Notes: a model not told the origin generated them from the sequence alone. DNA of 64,000 nt from Asterias amurensis (GCF_032118995.1 NC_092669.1:11828335-11892334), one strand, 5' to 3'; shown: positions 1 to 11,338, numbered from the stretch's first letter. Numbers and translations: made by a program.

Positions 1-148
1 TGGATCGGGCGAGTTGGTCTATGAAAAGCATAACACCGTTTGTTATAAAATGCATAACGGTTAGACAGTTTTTTTTTAAGTAGAATATAATATTCACACA
101 AATGCCTCGAAATTGCGGCGACGTATGAGGGAAAACCACACCAGTTTT
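1..148. mobile_element. Family P MITE, partial copy cut by window start
   Basis: The first ~145 bases match the family P MITE seen whole at 20560-20941 and 41462-41843 (shared blocks GGATCGGNCGAGTTGGTCT, ATAAAATGCATA and CCTCGAAATTGCG). The left terminus lies outside the window and the centre of the palindrome is deleted, so only part of one arm and a stub of the other remain. Confidence 0.75.
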
Positions 149-660
149 TACTTTAAAATCATTTTGATTCCATGCTGTAGTGCAATCAGTTTTCGGCGGT
201 TATGAAGAAAGATTTTTTCAGGACAAGATACTAAATAGACTCCGATTGGATGTCTGTTTTGTTAAATTAATTCTTATCATCGTCTGACAGGCGAAGATAT
301 ACGATCGGTTGGTTCGTGATCCTGGCTTTTATGGAAGTGCGTTCTGCAAAATATGACACTCATATGTTTTTGTTTTTTGAACAATATTTTTGACGGAATA
401 CAAATAAAGGAAAGGCATTCAAATGAAATTCCCCGAAAGGGTTAAACAGAGGGATATTACATTCGTCCTTTAGAAAAACGAAGTAATATGAGAAATGTTT
501 ATTATTTGTTTCCTGTTATTTTCACCTTTTCTTTATTGTTGACTACTCGTCAAAAAGACATGTGCTTAGCAGGCAGTTGGGAAACCAGCTGCCAAACCAT
601 CACACAATGTAAGGCTATGCGTGGTTGGTTCCTAGTCAGTTCTTTGCTTAGTAGCATTTT
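149..660. other. No gene seen
   Basis: AT-rich sequence without a supportable exon, RNA gene or repeat. From about 545 some GCTTAGCA-type words foreshadow the family C copies that follow. Confidence 0.4.
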
Positions 661-667
661 GAAGTTA

Positions 668-858
668 AAAAGGGCCAAATTTTATAAAGCTTGTAGCACA
701 AAAAACATTTGCTAAACACGCCACGAAATTGCTTAACAAATGGTTTACCAGCCAGAGCTACATAAGTTGACGTTGCTGTGACTGGTGCCCTACTAAATTT
801 CGGCTTAGCAAAGAAAGTTGTCAAGCAGTATTTTCTGCCTAACATCTCTATGAAGTTC
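668..858. mobile_element. Family C MITE (GCTTAGCA hairpin)
   Basis: The left end reads GGGCCAAATTTTATAAAGC and the right part ends in TCTATGAAGTTCCATC, the inverted match. In between are TTTACCAGCC and the ACTGGTGCC word on the opposite arm. A second, shorter relic continues at 865-990. Confidence 0.65.
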
Positions 859-864
859 CATCAA

Positions 865-995
865 GGGCAAATCTTAAAGCCTGCTAAGCGCATAAAAGTA
901 TCGCTTGCCGAAACAGGTTACCAGTCCAAACTACATAGCCTAAGTTTACATTGCTGTGTTGGTGAAAAACTAAATTCTGGCTCGAAATTGTCCAA
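865..995. mobile_element. Family C MITE, partial
   Basis: GGGCAAATCTTAAAGCCTGC followed by GCTTGCCGAAACAGGTTACCAG repeats the left half of family C directly after the previous copy; the right arm is missing. Confidence 0.55.
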
Positions 996-1645
996 CATTT
1001 GAAGTTAAACTCATTTCTCTAATAAAGGTCAGTAAGACCCAACATGGTGAAAATGTGCTTCGATCAATCCAAAAAAAAAAAAACAGTGGAAGATGTTGTT
1101 GATATAATTGCTCTATTTGTCTCAGGGAGCCACTTTGGTGGGGAAATCTAGAACAATGGATGCAATTTATAAGGTATGGGTCATTTTGTAGCAGTAAACA
1201 ATACACGTTCATTAAGAATTCTTTACTTTTGTTTATGTTTACGTGCGTCGACCGGCTCTCTCTCCCAACCCCCGAACGGCGCAATGTTTATTTATTAAGA
1301 GACGAATGCTTGTTTTTATCACCCAGATACAAGGCAGCCCCTTCTCAAAAGTGATGAATTAAAGATGCATCCTTCATGATTGAGTAGGTAGAAAACTCAC
1401 AAACGCTAGCCGACTCGAACCTCAGAGAAAACGTCTCTCCGTGCTCGAGCGAAAGGTTTGCAAGAAGGCGCGTTCGCTACATTATGCAAAATGGGAAGAA
1501 CAGTTAAATTTGCATGTAATTGAATATAGTGTAGTAGAATTCATTTAATACAAATGATTGTATATTCGTATGTTTTGTTTCACACAGAGCTAAGTTAGTT
1601 TCGTACATCAAAACTATGAAGGGTACTTTTGTGCACAAACGTTGA
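996..1645. other. No gene seen
   Basis: Mixed-composition DNA with a poly(A) run near 1070. The short open frames have no protein-like composition, splice context or family motif that I recognise. Confidence 0.4.
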
Positions 1646-1649
1646 GACC

Positions 1650-1936
1650 TAATCCTTGGCACCATAAAATGGTTGTACAAGGTGCTGTGGTGCTGCCAAT
1701 CAATAGGAACACCGGGGCGAACCAATTCTCTTTTCGATAAGTGCACTGGGTCTTTTTCATGCGTTACACAACACACGGGACCAACGGCTTTACGTCCCAT
1801 CCGAAGGACGAAGCAATGGTTAAAGTGTCTTGCTTAAGGGCACAAGTGTCACGGTTAGGGATTCGAACCCACACTCTACTGAACAGAAACACCAGAGTTT
1901 GAATTCGGTGCTCTTAACCGCTAGGCCACGTCACTT
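1650..1936 (-). mobile_element. tRNA-derived SINE
   Basis: Read on the minus strand this starts with a tRNA-like head: a box A-like GTGGCCTAGCGGTTAAGAGC near 1930 and box B GGTTCGAATCCC near 1860. A body follows that includes GACACTTTAACCATTGC and GGATGGGACGTAAAGCCG. The head fits a polymerase III internal promoter. The same body recurs at 41318-41945, which supports a dispersed SINE and not a working tRNA gene. Confidence 0.8.
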
Positions 1937-2397
1937 CCAATCTATATACTCCAATTGGGAGACAACAGAAAGTCTCACACCCCGATCGAGTCAATAAAGT
2001 ACCCCATTTGGGATAATAATTAAATCTCCACCGAAAGCTCGAGAGAATTGGTTTTAAATTTTTGTTCACTTAGAAGAAAAGACTGTCACTTGGAGTAGGA
2101 CATTTCACGTCCGAATTGGCTCTGTCGATGTAACTTAATTTCTTCAATTTTCTTATTAAGTAAAAACCATGAGATGTCGAGGATTGAGTATCGCAGGTTA
2201 AATGTACTTGTCTTTAGGGGCTTCGATTTCTTTAGGAGAAAGCACAGAGCACAAGAATTGCTTAGCAAAGGAAATCCACTTAGCAGAAAGGATTATCCAG
2301 TAGCTGTGTGTGACTTGCTCCCCGGTAATACAATATTACACAATAAAGTCGTATTGGATATTACTCAGAATTACTGTTTAGCATAAACCACGGCCTA
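1937..2397. other. No gene seen
   Basis: Unique-looking sequence between a SINE and a MITE; no exon or RNA gene could be supported. Confidence 0.35.
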
Positions 2398-2632
2398 CTT
2401 GGTAACGAGCAATTGAAAGCTGTTAATAGTATAAACATTGTGAGAAATGGCTCCCTCTGAAATAACGTAGTTTTTGAGAAAGAATTGTTATTTCTCAATC
2501 AAATATTAAAAGACCTCCGGCCTGCATATAGCCTTTTGTTTACAAAGATTACACAGATTTGTTATCTATGCATTATTGGATACACCAAGTAAGAATACTG
2601 GTCTTTGAAAATTACAAACGGTGTCCAGGGGT
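2398..2632 (-). mobile_element. Family A MITE, diverged, minus orientation
   Basis: Contains the family words TTGGTAACGAGCAA, ATTGTGAGAAATGGCTCCCTC, AACGTAGTTTTTGAGAAAG, GGATACACCAAGT and GGTCTTTGAAAATTAC in minus order, ending at a degraded GTGTCCAGG terminus. The left terminus is lost. Confidence 0.7.
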
Positions 2633-3187
2633 CGACTTTACAAAGAAGTTCTAACTTGGGAATAGTACTGTGACTCTTTCAGGGGTTATTGCAAACTTAA
2701 AGCTAGCCCTAAGTTTAACTCAAGATAAGACTAGAAATCCACGTGAGCAAATTACTACAGTTTCTGTCGCAGGCTCTACAAAGCCGACGGAACAAAATAA
2801 AAATGTTTGCCTTAATAGGAGAGAAATAACTTGTGGTTTAAAGAACAACAGGATAATGATTAATGCAGTACCAATTAAATAATTCATTGACACAACATAT
2901 TTTGTGACAAGAGAAGAGTTTATCGAATTCAAAAACCGTGAAATTTCAATTTGTTTTGTGGTTTATGTGTCTTCCCCTGCACCAATATTATTTGGAATGG
3001 ACTCTATATAAAATCTCCCCACGGCCACACTAAGAGATCCACCATGCACTGTCCGCGGACTCTCTCTCTAATTCATTTAAGGACTACGACAAAATCGAAA
3101 GAAACCTATCCGTTGCAATTTCCCCTGCCGTGACTTCTCGGGTCATTTTATCCTCTCGCTCGCTAGACAGCCCGTGCTTTTCTTTAA
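2633..3187. other. No gene seen
   Basis: AT-rich DNA with no supportable gene; it includes TTTATATAAAATC-like low-complexity words. Confidence 0.35.
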
Positions 3188-3354
3188 AGGCACTCGGCAA
3201 TATTGATAATTGTCAAAGATCAGTATTCTCACTTGGTGTATCTCAACATTATGCATACAAAAATAACGAACCTGTGAAAATTTGGGCTCAATTGTCCTTC
3301 GAATTTGCAAGAGAATAACGAAACAAAAAAATACCAATCTTGCACAAATTCAAC
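3188..3354 (+). mobile_element. Family A MITE, left half only
   Basis: It starts after TTAA (3184-3187) with AGGCACTCGGCAATATTG and runs through the TTGGTGTATCTCAACATTATGC block. It stops where the next copy's TTAA (3356-3359) begins, so the right half is missing. Confidence 0.75.
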
Positions 3355-3359
3355 GTTAA

Positions 3360-3660
3360 AGGCATTGGACACCTTTGGTAATTGTCAAAGACCAGAATTG
3401 TCACTTAGTGTATCCCAACATATGCATATCATTAAGTGGTTATCGAATTTGCAAGAGAATACTGAATGAAAAACACCCTTGTTGCATTACTTTTTTATTT
3501 GAGTGAGAAGTTACCTCTTTCTCAAAAAACAACGTCCACTTCACAGGGAACCGTTTCTCTCAATGTTTTACACTATCAACAGCTCTCCATTGTTCGTTAC
3601 CAAGTGAGTTTTTATGCTAACAATTGTTTTGAGTAATTACCAACAGTGCCAAGTTCCTTC
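3360..3660 (+). mobile_element. Family A MITE, internally shortened
   Basis: Begins AGGCATTGGACACCTTTGG after TTAA and ends TTTTATGCTAACAATTG...GAGTAATTACCAACAGTG. Both termini are present, but part of the central stem is deleted. Confidence 0.8.
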
Positions 3661-4473
3661 AATTTAGCGAAGTGAGACTTTATTATGTAATTTTATATTG
3701 CTGGCGAACCAGTCACAAATCGGTTTACACGGGGCTTTGCTGGTGGTAAGCCCTTTCTGCTAAGCGTATATTCTGTACTAAACAACTTGTGCTTTATCTT
3801 GAAGAATTACCAATAGTGACCATATGCCTTTAATCATACATGCACTCACACAACCGTATCGCCCATCCATACTGCGAGCTAGCTCAGTTTTGATCAATAC
3901 TACCTTTGCGCCTAGCAAAACAACTCTGTCTTATTTAATCGTTTTGCTTCAGTGAACGAATGAAATTAAGAAAACAAAACGTACAAGAAACACAAACTAC
4001 AGACTCCCCTGTCCTTTTATTATGGTCCCAAGACACATGCCTAATTCAAACCAAATGTTGATAGTGTTGCTAATAATTCCTATTTAAGGAAACTCCTATA
4101 ATAGTTTTGAATTTGTTTTACTCGATGCAATTGATCGAATCCCCCTGATATGACGTCATCAACCGCGACGAATCTTGGGCTGCACTATTTTGGGAGTCAC
4201 ATTTTTCCAAGAATGTTAAGTTGCAGCGCGCGTTTTTGGAACGTTTTCCATTGAACTAGAGCGTGGGGTCGTGTTTGGCCCATCGGATCTTTACGTGAGG
4301 AATCGCTTTATTTCGGGAAACTTTTATCACGTATTAAGAAGTCTACTTCGGGATCGACGCGGCAACGTGGTTTCACACTGGCTCGTGTTTTTCGGTTTAA
4401 TTTTCGTTTGGGTTTTTAAGTTTTCTTTAATAAAACTTTAACACACATTGCAGCAGTCAGGATGTAAAACATC
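3661..4473. other. CpG-containing stretch, no gene seen
   Basis: Between 4140 and 4440 the sequence is richer in CG words than its surroundings (GACGTCATCAACCGCGACG, GATCGACGCGGCAACGTGG) and ends near TTAATAAAACTTTAAC. It could be an unrecognised repeat or a non-coding exon; I could not assign it. Confidence 0.3.
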
Positions 4474-5200
4474 AGGCCCTTATGTCAACAAAAATTTGAT
4501 TCGTAGTATCAACTATCATATTCAGATATAAATACCAAACCGGCTCAGACAAAAATAGACTTTAGGTAAACACTGCGATTTGAAATAGACAATTGTTATC
4601 AGAATTAGATGTAACTAAAGACATTGGACACTATTGGTAATTGTCAAATACCAATCTTTTCACTTGGTGGATCTCAACATCATGCATAAAAAAAAATTGA
4701 GCTCAATACTGGTCGTCGAATTTGCGAGATAATAATGAAAGAAAAACACCCTTGGTACGCGAAGTCGTGCTTTCAGATGCTTGATTTCGAGACCTCAAAT
4801 TCTAAATCTGAGGTATTGAAATCAAATTCGTAGAAAATTACTTCTTTCTCGAAAACTACGGCACTTCAGAGGGAGCCGTTTCTCACAATGTTTAATACTA
4901 TCAACAGCTCCCCATTACTCGTTACCAAGTAAGTTTTTAGGCTAACAACTATTTTGAGTAATTACCAATAGTGTCCACTGCCTTTAAAGTAATACAAAGG
5001 TTGTGCCGCATTGCAGGTTATTTAAGGTCATGATATGAAAGATCGGGCCTAATATCAACAGAAATCAACAATTTAATTCGTAGAGTCAACACATATATTC
5101 AGATATAAATACCACTACGGCTCAGACGAAAATAGACTTTAAAGTAAACATTGCAATTGGAAATAGACAACTGTTATCAGAATTAGAGGTTAACAGGTTT
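4474..5200. repeat. Direct duplication split by a family A MITE
   Basis: About 145 bases at 4474-4616 recur at 5027-5200. Shared words include TTCAGATATAAATACCA, CGGCTCAGAC, AAATAGACTTTA and TTGTTATCAGAATTAGA. The spacer is almost entirely one family A MITE. Confidence 0.75.
4617..4983 (+). mobile_element. Family A MITE, near full length
   Basis: Left end AAGACATTGGACACTATTGG follows CTAA (a one-base change from TTAA). The right end, AATAGTGTCCACTGCCT, precedes TTAA at 4984-4987. The central stem GATTTCGAGACCTCAAATT...GAGGTATTGAAATC is intact. Confidence 0.85.
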
Positions 5201-5272
5201 AAAAAAGATCGTCAGATTGAAAATCTCGAGACGGGTTACAGATGAAGATTTACATGAAACTGGGTCCAGTTC

Positions 5273-5452
5273 CGGGCCGAATTCCAAAAGTTGCTAAGCA
5301 TAACAAATTGTGCTTACCAGAATAAGGTTACCAGCCAAACTTGTCACAAGTACAACTTATGACTGGTATCCTGCTCATTTCTGCTAAGCAGAAAATTCAT
5401 ATCTTGTTTTCTTAAGCAGCTCTTTGAAATTAGAGCCCAGTTCAAAACTGTT
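5273..5452. mobile_element. Family C MITE
   Basis: GGGCCGAATTCCAAAAGTTGC on the left, then GTTACCAGCCAAAC and GACTGGTATCCTGCTC on opposing arms, and CTTAAGCAGCTCTTTG on the right. The hairpin is typical of the family. Confidence 0.7.
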
Positions 5453-5492
5453 GTGAAAACGGTCACAGTATAAAACAAACAGGCTGTTTTAA

Positions 5493-5871
5493 CGGCAGTT
5501 GACACTATTGGTAATTACTCAAAATAATTATCATCATAAAACCTTTCTTGATTACGAGTAATGGGGAGAGGTCGATAGTATAAAACATTGTGAGAAACAG
5601 CTCCCTCTGAAGTGACGTAGTTTTCGAGAAAGAAGTAATTTTCCACGAATTTGATTTCGAGACCTCAGATTTAGAACTTGAGGTCTCGAAATCAAGCATC
5701 TGAAAGCACACAACTTCGTGTGACAAGGGGTTTTTATCTTTCATTATTATCTCGCAACTTCGACGACCGATTGAGCTCAAATTTTCACAGGTTTGTTATT
5801 TTTTTGCATATGTTGAGATACACCAACTGTGAAGACTAGTCTTTGACAATTACCAAAAGTGTTCACTGTCT
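5493..5871 (-). mobile_element. Family A MITE, near full length, minus orientation
   Basis: It lies between TTAA at 5489-5492 and TTAA at 5872-5875. Termini GGCAGTTGACACTATTGG and AAAAGTGTTCACTGTC are in place, with the GAGGTCTCGAAATCAAGC stem in the centre. Confidence 0.85.
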
Positions 5872-5989
5872 TTAAAACATTGATCCACACGGAGAATGAA
5901 AGCATGTCTTACCTTCAATCTGAAGCTCTCCTTAGTTTCTGAATCACAAAATCCCAGCAACTGTTGTTTGATGCTCTATGTTCTCTTAG

Positions 5990-6260
5990 GCTCGGATGGT
6001 TATCCCTGCGTTTCCCGAAGACCATCGTGACATCATACCACGTGGTACGCGATTATCCAATATCATTTCACGCAATCACTTCGATGCGCTCACAGCGTAA
6101 AAAAAAAGTAATAAGAGCGAAACACTATAGCTGCTCCAGGGACGCTCGACGGGAACGCAAGAGAGAAATAGATGGTGATCCCGCATTTCCCAAAGACCCA
6201 CATGACGTCACACAAAAACGTGGTACGCAACTACCCGATGCGCTCACAGCGTAGCAATAA
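5990..6260 (+). repeat. Two-copy direct repeat, ~175-bp offset
   Basis: GTTATCCCTGCGTTTCCCGA, ACGTGGTACGCGA and GATGCGCTCACAGCGTA (5998-6099) recur as GTGATCCCGCATTTCCCAAA, ACGTGGTACGCAACTA and GATGCGCTCACAGCGTA (6174-6254). The open frames here are not protein-like. Confidence 0.75.
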
Positions 6261-6765
6261 AAGCAAACGGCAGCAGGGACACTCGAACAAAATCACAAGA
6301 GAGACAAAAGGGATGCCCCAAGCGAAAGACGTCTTTTTCATACTCTACATCAAAAATCGAAAGCCGCCGTTATATATATATATATTTATAAAATAAAAGA
6401 TTTATGTTTTATTTTAAGACCATTCAATCTTCGCCAGTCACCTGGACGATCCATCCCATAGCATGACCCATATTAATTACATGAACTGCGGACTTCTACA
6501 GGTAGCAGAGTTGATTGCTTGGAAATATTATTGCACGGGACACATCAATGCGTAGTTTGAATTAATTAATGCTTTAATTAAATTGATGGAAGGGTATCGA
6601 GTTTTGTTTTCTTCTCTTAATTCTCGGTGTTTTCTTCTGACCAATTTGAAAAGACCGCCTGGGGTTTAATTAGTGACGGTCATTCGGCCTGGGGAATACG
6701 GTATGAGGCAGGCAAGCTAGGGATGCCCATGCGAGAGAGCCTTAATAAAATAATATACGCTATCA
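6261..6765. other. No gene seen
   Basis: AT-rich sequence with a short (TA)n run near 6373. It has the two-base low-complexity words typical of intergenic DNA and nothing else I can assign. Confidence 0.35.
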
Positions 6766-7303
6766 AAGGCTCTGGCTACTATAGGTAATTACCAAAATAA
6801 TTGTTAGCATAAACACAATATTTGGTATACAAGCAATGAGGAGCTGTTGACAGTATAAAACATGGTGAGAAATGGCTCCCTCTGAAGTAACGTAGTTTTT
6901 GTTCACTCAAACTATTAGACTACAGGGCTGGGGCCATTTTTTAGGCATCTAAAAGCACACAAATTTGTGCAATAATTGTGATTTTTTTTTGCCATAACTC
7001 TCTTGCAATAATCTTGATGACCAATTTAGCCCAAATTTGCACAGATTTGTTTTTTGATGCATAGATGGGATACACTAAGTCAGTCCGTTCGTTCTTGTCC
7101 CCGTTTATTGTCTGTCCCCAGGCATCCCTACATAAGCCTCGGCTTCCAGATGATGTCTCCATACTCACCCTCATTAAATAGCTTTGTTTATTGGTTATTC
7201 CTTAAAAACATTGTTTGTACTCTGTTTTCATGAAGTATGAAAATAAATATCAGTTTGAATGAGAGTACTGGTCTTTGACAATTGACAATGGTGTTCAATG
7301 CCT
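6766..7303 (-). mobile_element. Family A MITE carrying a nested insertion
   Basis: Minus-oriented MITE: left end AAGGCTCTGGCTACTATAGG, right end GACAATGGTGTTCAATGCC before TTAA 7304-7307. The TACACTAAGT block is separated from its continuation, GAATGAGAGTACTGGTC, by about 177 extra bases at 7081-7257. Confidence 0.8.
7081..7257 (+). mobile_element. Insertion in MITE, possible LINE 3' end
   Basis: This unrelated segment interrupts a family A MITE and finishes in GTATGAAAATAAATATC, an A-rich end like the 3' tail of a truncated non-LTR retrotransposon. No reverse transcriptase frame is included, so the class is inferred only from the ending. Confidence 0.4.
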
Positions 7304-7307
7304 TTAA

Positions 7308-7565
7308 AGGCACTGGACACTATATTGGGAAAATACCCAAAGTAATGAAATGCTGAAAGAGAAAATAAAAACAGATGCCTAAAATGGGCTTCAGGTCTGA
7401 AGTATTCTAAAAATTATTTGAGTGAGAAATTACCTCTTTCTCAAAAACTACGTTACTTCAGAGAATATACAATGTGTTATACTACCAAAAGCTCCCCACT
7501 GCACCAAGTAAGTTTTTATGCTAACAATTATTTTGAGTAATTAACAATAGTGTCCACTGCTTTCA
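7308..7565 (+). mobile_element. Family A MITE, internally deleted
   Basis: It starts directly at the TTAA (7304-7307) that also closes the preceding MITE. Left end AGGCACTGGACACTATATTG, right end TAACAATAGTGTCCACTGC. Much of the left arm is replaced. Confidence 0.8.
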
Positions 7566-8529
7566 AGGTAGATTAATGAGACTTTATTATGTAATGTTGT
7601 ATAAAAGTGCCTTTAATATACGGTGCGCCAAGATGACGAGCGAAAATCTTTTCGACTGTTTTCCCGCTTGCTATTTCCTTGGAATTATTCCCAGCGCGAT
7701 GCTTATATCCCCTCCATCCTATATCTTGACCATTTCAAGAGGAATATCAATTCATCCCTTTGGGTTCTGACAGTCTTTAAATACATTTTTTTATTGCTCT
7801 CTGGCACGGGTCATTGCCAAATTGTTTGGGGCGATATTGCATATTTTAATATAAAAAATTATATAGGCCTATATATATATTAAATAGTTTGAGGAAGAGT
7901 TGAAACTTGGTTTGGTGTAAGAATAAGACTTCAATATGCATTTCCCGTTTTTTTTGTTTTGGTACAGTTAACACAAATATATTGTTGTTTAAAGACAGTT
8001 TTTTTGTATCTTTTTACATACTAACCACACTATTTCGAAGTGATTTTTTTTTTTTTTTCAAAAACTTTAAATATTACCAAAAAACGCTTCTGTGGGCTTG
8101 TGGTTCTAACCAAATGTGTTTTTATTGCCATAAATATTTAGATTCAGTTATCACCAAACGTAAACGTTTAAAATCCAGTTCGACCATTTTGTTATGCCAC
8201 ACTATGAAGGGAAATACTGTCTACTTGACCTCTCGGGGCGGGGCTATGGGGGGGGGTTTGACGCAATGTCCCTGTAAGCACGATCGTACATCAGATATCA
8301 TGAAATATTATTATGATAACTTATTATTGTTTTTATTACGACATCTGTAACCGTGTGCTGAGTGCACAACGTGCTGGTCGATGCGTGTGATTGTAATTTT
8401 ATTATTTTTATTTTTTTATCAACGTGCAAGCGGGGTCGGCGCACTGATAACATAATATTATAAAAGAAGTGCAGATTTCAGTAAATTAATTAATAATTTT
8501 GATGACCTCGGAGGAAAAACGTATTGTCC
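7566..8529. other. No gene seen
   Basis: AT-rich, with T-runs near 8045 and a short G-run at 8250. One 147-codon open frame (7907-8350) has phenylalanine-rich, low-complexity composition from T-runs and no recognisable domain, so I do not call it a gene. Confidence 0.4.
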
Positions 8530-8592
8530 AATGTTGAGATACACCAAGTGAAAAGACTGGTCTTTGACAATTACCAATAGTGTCCAGTGTCT
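8530..8592 (-). mobile_element. Family A MITE, terminal fragment
   Basis: ATGTTGAGATACACCAAGTG through AATAGTGTCCAGTGTC is the terminal piece of a minus-oriented copy, ending at TTAA 8593-8596, which the next copy also uses. Confidence 0.8.
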
Positions 8593-8596
8593 TTAA

Positions 8597-8970
8597 CGGC
8601 ACTGGACACTATTGGTAATTGTCAAAGACTAGCCTTCACAGTTGGTGTATCTCAACATATGCATAAAATAACAAACCTGTGAAAATTTAAACTCAATCGG
8701 TCATCGAAGTTGCGAGATAATAATGAAAGAAAAACACACCCTTGTCACACGAAGTTGTGTGAGTTTAGATGGTTGATTTCGAGACCTCAAGTTTTAAATC
8801 TGAGGTCTCGAAATCAAATTCGTGGAAAATTACTTCTTTCTCAAAAATTATGGCACTTCAGCCGTTTCTCACAATGTTTTATACCATCAACCTCTCCATA
8901 TTACTCGTCACCAAGAAAAGGTTTTATGCTAATAATTATTTTGAGTAATTACCAATAGTGTCCACTGCCT
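8597..8970 (+). mobile_element. Family A MITE, full length
   Basis: Flanked by TTAA (8593-8596) and TTAA (8971-8974). It carries CGGCACTGGACACTATTGG, the GATTTCGAGACCTCAAG/GAGGTCTCGAAATC stem and the right end AATAGTGTCCACTGCC. Confidence 0.88.
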
Positions 8971-8974
8971 TTAA

Positions 8975-9804
8975 ACAGCTCTATGAAACTGAATACGACT
9001 GGTGAATACAATACATTATAAAACATAACTATTTGAATATAGTCCAAGCATCTCACAAACTATGGTTGGCCAAACTAGAAAACCTTGGTTGAGCGTCGAC
9101 TGCCTTAGGTGTGGTCCGATGCTTTCGGCCTTCTGTGGGGCTCACCTTGCCGTGTCAAGCGTTCATTGACTCCCGTCCCTCAGGTCCCTGGTGGTAGCTC
9201 AAACCCAAGTTCAAAAACCAGGTTTTAAACTGCTTTTGGCGGAGGTGACGAGGCTGCAAGACCGAAAATCAGCATTTTCTCCAGTTCTCTGCCCACTATC
9301 TCTAATGGCACACACAGTAAAACTGGGATACCCCTACCCTCTATGTAAAACGGGGTCTCAAGGGCTCAAGTTGCCCGGCGTGACTTCGTCTCTCGTCTTG
9401 CATCCAAAGTGCCTAACCAACGCCCTTTCCTCGTCTTGAATACCGCGACGGAGGAATTTGAAGAAAACAAAAACCCTCTTTTGTTCCCTTTAAATAACAC
9501 AATTGGTAGGGCTCCCTCACTGGGTGCTCACGGCCCAACCTATAATAGCTATGCATTATCTCGAGAATGCCTCCTCCCCCCCCCCCCCCCCTCGATTTTT
9601 TACTCGAATTTCATCACAATCACATTCCAAAGTTCCTGGGAACATTAGATAAGGTAAAGTCACCTGTTAATTCACTTTGTGTTACTACAATTCCAGTCGT
9701 TAAGTTCCAGTTGTTCACTTCCAACTGGAATTTACATTAAACCATCCATTAACATTCCAAAGTTACGGGGAACATTATATCATACAAATCACCTCTAATG
9801 ACAG
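8975..9804. other. No gene seen
   Basis: Locally GC-richer DNA with open frames at 9191-9439 and 9409-9648. Neither has a splice context, domain or convincing composition. A run of about 17 C lies near 9578. Confidence 0.4.
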
Positions 9805-9895
9805 GTAGTATAAAACATTGTGAGAAACGGCTCCCTCTCAAGTAACGTAGTTTTTGAGAAAGAAGTAATTTCTTACTCAAATACTACAAGACTGC
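9805..9895 (-). mobile_element. Family A MITE, internal fragment
   Basis: GGTAGTATAAAACATTGTGAG, CGGCTCCCTCTCAAGTAACG and TTTTTGAGAAAGAAGTAAT are family A words with no termini left. Confidence 0.7.
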
Positions 9896-10410
9896 CCTCC
9901 TCAAAAGTCCCCCATTGTGACTATCTTGTCCTTTCTCGCAATCTACACCGTGAAACCAAAGTGAGGCGTTGGGGACAAACAGTCTGATACCCTTGTATCA
10001 AACAGTATAATTATACCCGATGTGTACACTGTAAGCCAGACAAAAAGGTTGCAATTTCTTCCACTATATATTGTGTATGATTCCCAAACCTTGGATTGAG
10101 CTCCGTTCCGGTAATTCCGGCTTTGGTTCCGTTATATTCAGCGTAATGTGCAATTTTATTTTGCACGGTGCTTTCAACATCACACGGAGTCCGAACAGGA
10201 GCCGGAACTATAGCTGAGATTTTTAATTTTATTCATTTTTATTTAGTTATTGTTTTTTCTATATTTGTATTTATTTGTATTATTTATCTGTGTTATTTAT
10301 TGTTTATGTTTTTTATTTTATATGTTTATTAGATTTAATTTTTAACTATTTTGTTTTGGTATCTATTTTTTTTATATTTTTTTGTTTGTTTGGTTGAAAC
10401 AACCCCAAGG

Positions 10411-10541
10411 TTAGACTTGTGTACAAGTCGTTAAATCGGTCCCACGCGGTGAGGTAGTCGAGTTGTGGCGGTTCTCTCGCGAGATCACTGCTCTCGCATC
10501 TCACCGCGTGGGACCGATTAAACGACTTGTCCACAAGTCTA
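10411..10541. mobile_element. 131-bp palindromic element with ~41-bp inverted termini
   Basis: The left arm from AGACTTGTGTACAAGTCG to CCCACGCGGTGAG is mirrored by CTCACCGCGTGGGACC to CTTGTCCACAAGTCT, with about 50 bases between. A longer relative lies at 58337-58590, so this is a dispersed MITE-like repeat. Superfamily unknown. Confidence 0.75.
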
Positions 10542-11250
10542 CTCTAAGGTCGTTGTACGGTTTACCATGATATACAGAATGTGAACAACACGTATTATAA
10601 GAAAACATGATTCCGTAATTTACACGCTAGATATTTTGAACATGGTGAACAGAACACCTTGGCATAATTGAATTGAAGAAACATCCACAGACAATAATTC
10701 ATTTAAGATATCATCCTTGATTGAACCTTTGCCATGGAGCACTCTTTCAGCCGCAGGGGGGTGTGGGGGGGGGGGTGGGGTGGGGGGTGGGTGGGTGGCA
10801 ACTCAGCAGTGTTATAACCGTGGGCCAAGTAATTTTCGCTCAAGTCAAGCCAGATGGTCAAGTCAAGTCACAAGTCAAAATAATGTCCCAAAAAAGGCGC
10901 ACTCCCATGATGTTGACAAACTTATAAAAAATTATACAATCAAAAACCTGTTAAAAGAATAACATTAAATCTATGAATAAGAACTAATTCATTCTGACCT
11001 TTAATTCACATGAAAACTGAATTAAAATCACATGAGAAATTGAAAAAAAAGAAGAAAAAAAAACACTTGTGCTAGCACACCTTAAAACTTAACCCGAAGT
11101 GAAGTTACAAACATATGCTGACCATTCGCACGTTTATTGTTAAAACAACAATATTGCAATTTCGTAAAATCAAATCAAGTCAATAATAGTAAAGTATCAA
11201 TTTTTCTACAGCGAGTCAAGTCAAGTCACTCCATGACATTTAATACTTAA
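10542..11250. other. No gene seen; G-rich run
   Basis: Contains a 45-base G-rich tract (about 10755-10797) and AAGTCAAGTCAC-type words repeated near 10845-10880 and 11215-11230. No gene is supportable. Confidence 0.35.
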
Positions 11251-11338
11251 AGGGCACTGGACACCTTTAGTAATTGTCAAAGACAAGTATTCTCACTTAG
11301 TGTGTCCAAACATATGTATAAAATAACAAACATGTGCA
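11251..11338 (+). mobile_element. Family A MITE, left fragment
   Basis: AGGGCACTGGACACCTTTAG, TCTCACTTAGTGTGTCC and ATAAAATAACAAACATGTG match the first 90 bases of the family; then it breaks off at a C-rich tract. Confidence 0.75.

Noticed and set aside
7907-8350. 147-codon open frame
   Set aside because: Phenylalanine-rich stretches come from T-runs; no domain, no splice or start context, and the end is glycine-rich from a G-run.
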